A DNA stretch of 33,700 nucleotides. It comes from Schoenoplectus triqueter (Eukaryota > Streptophyta > Magnoliopsida > Poales > Cyperaceae). The stretch lies in contig CAXKVV010000224.1 of NCBI GenBank assembly GCA_964058805.1, positions 1 to 33,700 of the forward strand, given 5' to 3'. Both the position numbers and the translations under genes were made by a program. The notes beneath the pieces are model-generated. The model did no database searches. It was not told the DNA's origin and saw only the letters and a program-made list of their open reading frames with translations. Positions 30,381 through 33,700 of this stretch are shown here, piece after piece. Position 1 is the first letter of the stretch. The number at the start of each line of letters is the position of its first letter.

Positions 30381-30639
30381 CACGATCAATTTTTCGGTTC
30401 GGCCCCTAAATTCCCAGAAATTCGCATGGGAATTGGAATTCCGAGCAAAACCTCGCTAGAACGGAACCGACAAACAGATTGTTCGAAGAAACAAACCAAA
30501 GGAAATTGAAATCCCAACACAAACGGAACAAAAGACGAAACCTTTCTTTTTCAAAGAGCAAAAGTTGCAATCTTTCCCGCTAATTAAAACAACACGAGGA
30601 TTCGCTAAATGGATCGGATAGGATTCGTTCGACCTAGGG

Positions 30640-30690
30640 TTTTTCTCCTCTCTCTCTCTATATATGATATCTCTCTCTCTCGTAGAAGCG
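30640..30690 (-). promoter_or_regulatory. LSM1 upstream TATA-like and GA-repeat region
   Basis: Read on the minus strand, a GAGAGAGAGATATC run is followed by ATATATAGAGAGAGAGGA, about 260-300 bp upstream of the LSM1 ATG. A TATA-like core inside GA repeats (with CT/GA in the leader) is a common plant core-promoter arrangement. The position implies a leader of roughly 250 nt. This is motif-based only. Confidence 0.35.
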
Positions 30691-30699
30691 CAGTCGCGT

Positions 30700-31278
30700 T
30701 TGAAGGGATTAAACGAAGGAGAAAGGTTGTCGTGTCGACTAGATTCAGGCCCGACTCGAGTACTCGATCCACCGACGAAGAAAAAGCCCAGATCTGATCT
30801 TCATTTTCTTTTTTCCTCCCCTTTTTTTACATATTCTAAACAATATTTATTTATTTAATTAAAATATTTATTTAATTAATTAATTTAAAAATTATGCTAA
30901 GAACACATATTCTAAACAATATAATTATTTTTAAGAAAATATTTAAAAACAAAAAATTCTATTTTTTAAAAAGAAAAGAGGTAGAAATAATTAATTTATT
31001 TCTTATATTGTTATATTTTTAGAATTTATATAAAAATATATGTGTTTAAACTTTAATATAGAGGTCATATTAAGTATTCCATTAAATTTGAATAGAAAAA
31101 TTAATGGAGTGATAAAATTTGAATAAACATCAAAATTTAGTGACTAAAAACAGATAAATCAAATTTCGATGACCAAATATAAATTTGAGGTGTAGTTTAG
31201 TGACCTAGAAAATTTACTGATTTTATCCAGCAACTAGTAAATCGGCCGAGCAAGACACATTTTGAAGTTACAAAAAAA
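30700..31278. other. AT-rich spacer, no gene
   Basis: No coding signal is seen. The phrases AAATTTAGTGACTAAAAAC and TAGTTTAGTGACCTAGAAA are of the kind found in plant retroelement flanks. Confidence 0.5.
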
Positions 31279-31745
31279 GTGTTGAGATATCAAGGTACCT
31301 AAGATTTAGTGTCATGTTTGAAAGAAATGAAAAAGGAGAATTTTTGTGATAGTGATTGAGTTGGAAGAATGAATGATAAAAATACATCCGGGTATACATT
31401 TATTCTTGAGTCAGGTGTATTTTCATGGGCATCAAAGAAAAAAGTGTGGCATGTTAATCTGTGAAAATTGAATATATATTTGCAAGTGAAGCTACAAAGC
31501 AATTGGTTTGGTTGAGAAAAATTCTAGAATATATGAGAGAGAAATAAGAGATGACCACAACTATTTTTTGTGATAACAAGTCCGTAATTGTAATGTCAAG
31601 TAATTCAAAGTGTTCTATAGCTGAACAAAATATATAAATCTTAAGCATCGCTATATTACAAAAGCAATAAAAGATGAAGAAATTAAAATCAAATATGTGA
31701 AGACCGGGGGATTAATTGACGAATATCTTTACTGAGACACTTTTA
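31279..31745 (+). pseudogene. Ty1/copia RNase H fragment, disabled
   Basis: Across frames the plus strand reads DSD-VGRMNDKNTSGYTFIL and ESGVFSWASKKK. Further relics of the WL..IL, T.IFCDNKS, HI..YHFI and LAD.FTK segments follow through 31745. This is the conserved C-terminal RNase H of copia Pol. TGA stands where Trp is expected (about 31357) and several frameshifts follow. Everything upstream of RNase H is missing. Confidence 0.8.
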
Positions 31746-31825
31746 TGTGATAAGTTTGTTTATAATAGAGAATTATTGAGATGAATGTGATAAGTTTATT
31801 TATAATAGAGAATTATTGAGATGAT
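31746..31825 (+). repeat. 40-bp direct duplication between RNase H and LTR
   Basis: TGTGATAAGTTTGTTTATAA and the rest of the unit (31746-31785) is repeated at 31786-31825 with only a couple of differences. Confidence 0.9.
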
Positions 31826-31843
31826 TTAAAACATTAATAGGAG

Positions 31844-32083
31844 TGTTGAAATTAATGTTTTATGTTTGTATTTATTTCAAAATTATATTTGTGTTGTAGG
31901 ATGATAAAATAGTAGGTTATTAGTTAGTATATATATTGAATTAAATTTAAAGATAATTGGATGGTCCAAATATATAATATTATTCTTAAAATTATCAATA
32001 TAAAGCCTAACATGAAAATATATATGGAATGAAAATTAAAAATTATCTAATAAAAAATTTAAGTGTATTTTAGAATTCTAACA
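31844..32083 (+). mobile_element. Copia 3' LTR, ~240 bp
   Basis: It begins TGTTGAAATTAATG right after a purine-rich ATAGGAG tract (polypurine-like) and ends AGAATTCTAACA. The ends are TGTTG-AA and, inverted, TGTTAGAA. It directly follows the copia RNase H relic, as the 3' LTR should. The 5' LTR is absent, so no target duplication can be tested. Confidence 0.6.
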
Positions 32084-32165
32084 GTCATCTCTTCTCATCC
32101 ATCTTTCTCTCTTTCCATGTCAAAACCAACACATGCACAAGGCACAATAGAGAAACTAAAACAGA

Positions 32166-32607
32166 CAGGGGCGGATCCAGTGTTATCCAGGAGGGGGAGG
32201 GGGGAGCGGCTCACTGGATTTTAAAAAATAGTGTTTTTAGGTAATGCTTTTGATAATCTGCTCTCCTCTCCGGAATTTTTTTTGCCCTTTGGATTGTTTG
32301 ATTATGTTTATTGAGAAAAAAATATTTAATATTATGCATAATGAAATAATTATATAAAAATTTCAAAATATAAAGTTTCTTAGAGGAAAACATTCATCAT
32401 TAACTTGATCATTTATCACTTTGAGTTTTATTTTGTTGTTATTTTTAATATGTAAAAGGAAATTATTTTGATATTTTTTATTAGATAAGAATATATATTA
32501 TATTATTATTATTTTTATTTAAAATCCTATTAGTTAATGAATTTGAACCCGATAAATGATTATAATTTAATAATTATCCCACAATTTTGATTGTGCATCC
32601 GCTCCTC
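32166..32607. mobile_element. Small CAGGGGCGGATCC-type DNA element
   Basis: The left end CAGGGGCGGATCC pairs imperfectly with the right end, which inverted reads GAGGAGCGGATGC. CAGGGGCGGA termini mark a widespread class of plant non-autonomous DNA elements. It is 442 bp and AT-rich inside, without coding sequence or a confirmed target duplication. Confidence 0.45.
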
Positions 32608-33410
32608 AAAGCGGAAGGATAAATGACGGTCAGTAAAGAAGCTAGGAACCAACAAATCAATCATCCATTTATCCATTGAAGAAATGGATAAATTGAGGAA
32701 GAAGGGCGCTTAATCTGATCAAAACACTGCTGGCTCAAGTCAGTTCGCGATGTGACTAAGGAGACAAATTAATAACCAGTGTGCGTGCGTAAGATAATAT
32801 GTCAAAATATAATTAATCGGGATCCCATGAAGGGTTTGAGCGAGTGAAAGCACCTGGTCGCCATCTCTTTCATGAGTCTCGACGAGAGGGAGAGGGAGAG
32901 GAGCAGTTGCAAAGAGTTCTAGTTCTCTTTTGCTCCGTGCTGGGAAACAAAAGAGAGGAGAGTACTGAGTTCTGACAAATCGAGACCATCAGTCTTTAGA
33001 TCAGTCGAAATTTAATATTATAGTATAGACTGATAAGAGCGTAGGATTGGTCAGATAGTCAAGTGTTTGATTTGGATTCTAAAATACGGGATTTAATGCT
33101 TTAATTTCTTAGTTTAAAAAAATAAAGTCTGCTTATATATATATATATATATATATATATGACTGATAAAGAGAATGTGTTATAATAGGACATATTCACA
33201 CAGGGTTTCAAGAGAACCTGAAAAAAATTAAACTGAGCGAACATATCAATTTAGTTTACAATTGCTTGAATTTAAGGCCCACAAAAGATGTTAATGGATA
33301 TACATATAGAGTATATATAGTATCAATTCATCAACTTTAAAAAATGAATTAGATGTAACATATTAATTAATTAAACTGAAAAGGATACAACAGAAAGACC
33401 AGTAAGTTAA
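32608..33410. other. Spacer downstream of the defensin exon, no gene
   Basis: A (TA)n microsatellite occupies 33134-33160. 33030-33115 has a faint tRNA-SINE look (TAGTCAAGTG... then an A-rich run) but no intact boxes. The part next to 33411 is probably defensin 3' UTR. Confidence 0.5.
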
Positions 33411-33577
33411 TCAACAGTAGGTAGAACAGTAGCACCGGCTAGCGCGGCACTTGCCACCGTAGAAGCCTTCGGTGAGGCAAGCCTTGTAGCAACCCTTGTC
33501 ATGGAGGCACTTTCCCCTGAACATGTGGCTTGGGGCATCACAATCCCTGCCTTCCACCCTTGCTGATGGCCCCATCT
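33411..33577 (-). CDS. Plant defensin, mature-peptide exon (5' part outside window)
   Basis: Plant defensins are small secreted antimicrobial peptides with a cysteine-stabilised alpha-beta fold. This exon opens after a TTAATTAAAG acceptor with AG completing a codon, then MGPSARVEGRDC. The MGP segment just before the mature peptide is where defensin genes usually carry their single intron. All eight cysteines are present in family order, including SHMFRGKC, the CxxxC pair GCYKAC, GGKC and CYC, ending in a Cys just before the stop. The signal-peptide exon is not in the remaining ~120 bp and should lie beyond 33700. The ATG inside this exon is not the real start, since it would give no signal peptide. 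Nothing suggests decay. Confidence 0.88.
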
Positions 33578-33700
33578 CTTTAATTAACAAATTATTATGG
33601 AAGAAATGTTAATTAGATGAATGTCAGTATAAATTACTTGATTTGCTTTTATACTGATTCACAGCTGCATTTAGAAGTTTCATGTCCTGTTATTTAAGCA

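Noticed and set aside
33030..33117. Decayed tRNA-derived SINE
   Set aside because: An A-box-like TAGTCAAGTG and an A-rich tail are visible, but no B box survives and no target duplication was found.
33640..33665. TATAAAAGC on the minus strand as the defensin promoter
   Set aside because: The coding sequence between it and the mature peptide would lack any signal peptide, so it more likely lies in the intron.

Overview
This is nuclear DNA from a flowering plant. The genes are spliced and separated by AT-rich, transposon-filled spacers. They include a plant defensin, a P-class PPR protein and plant-type LSM1 and SPCS2. The conserved proteins and the hAT-like GGCCCCGTTTGG miniature elements feel monocot-like, but the sequence alone does not settle the lineage.

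Layout. 1-2.4 kb: intergenic DNA with an exon-like relic (1868-1969) and hairpin-bearing repeats. 2.43-4.08 kb, minus strand: a complete five-exon gene for signal peptidase complex subunit 2, whose second intron looks like a U12-type AT-AC intron. 4.2-6.8 kb: AT-rich DNA holding a likely solo copia-type LTR studded with GTTATAAC palindromes. 8.75-9.23 kb, minus strand: a 160-residue secreted or membrane-anchored Pro/Ser-rich protein. 9.35-9.85 kb: an inverted-repeat element carrying five GTGAGTT/AACTCAC palindromes. 10.05-14.4 kb: a large non-coding TG...CA repeat with two internal tandem arrays. 15.4-17.3 kb, minus strand: a decayed LINE ORF2 3' part.

18.83-22.70 kb: a whole Mutator-like element (MULE) with long terminal inverted repeats, a perfect 9-bp target duplication and a broken transposase. 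It lies about 165 bp upstream of an intronless PPR gene (22.87-24.40 kb). 26.2-26.5 kb: a long-hairpin MITE. 27.4-30.4 kb, minus strand: the complete five-exon LSM1 gene. 31.3-32.1 kb: the 3' end of a dead copia element with its LTR. 32.2-32.6 kb: a small CAGGGGCGGA-type element. 33.4-33.6 kb, minus strand: the mature-peptide exon of a plant defensin whose signal-peptide exon lies beyond the window.

The host genes are unrelated housekeeping and defence genes: ER protein export, mRNA decay, organelle RNA processing and antimicrobial peptide. They are not a functional cluster. The observations most worth checking are the AT-AC intron in SPCS2, Pol III-like A/B boxes followed by T8 inside both MULE terminal repeats, the MULE insertion in the PPR gene's 5' region, and the two palindrome families at 5.05-5.43 kb and 9.49-9.79 kb.
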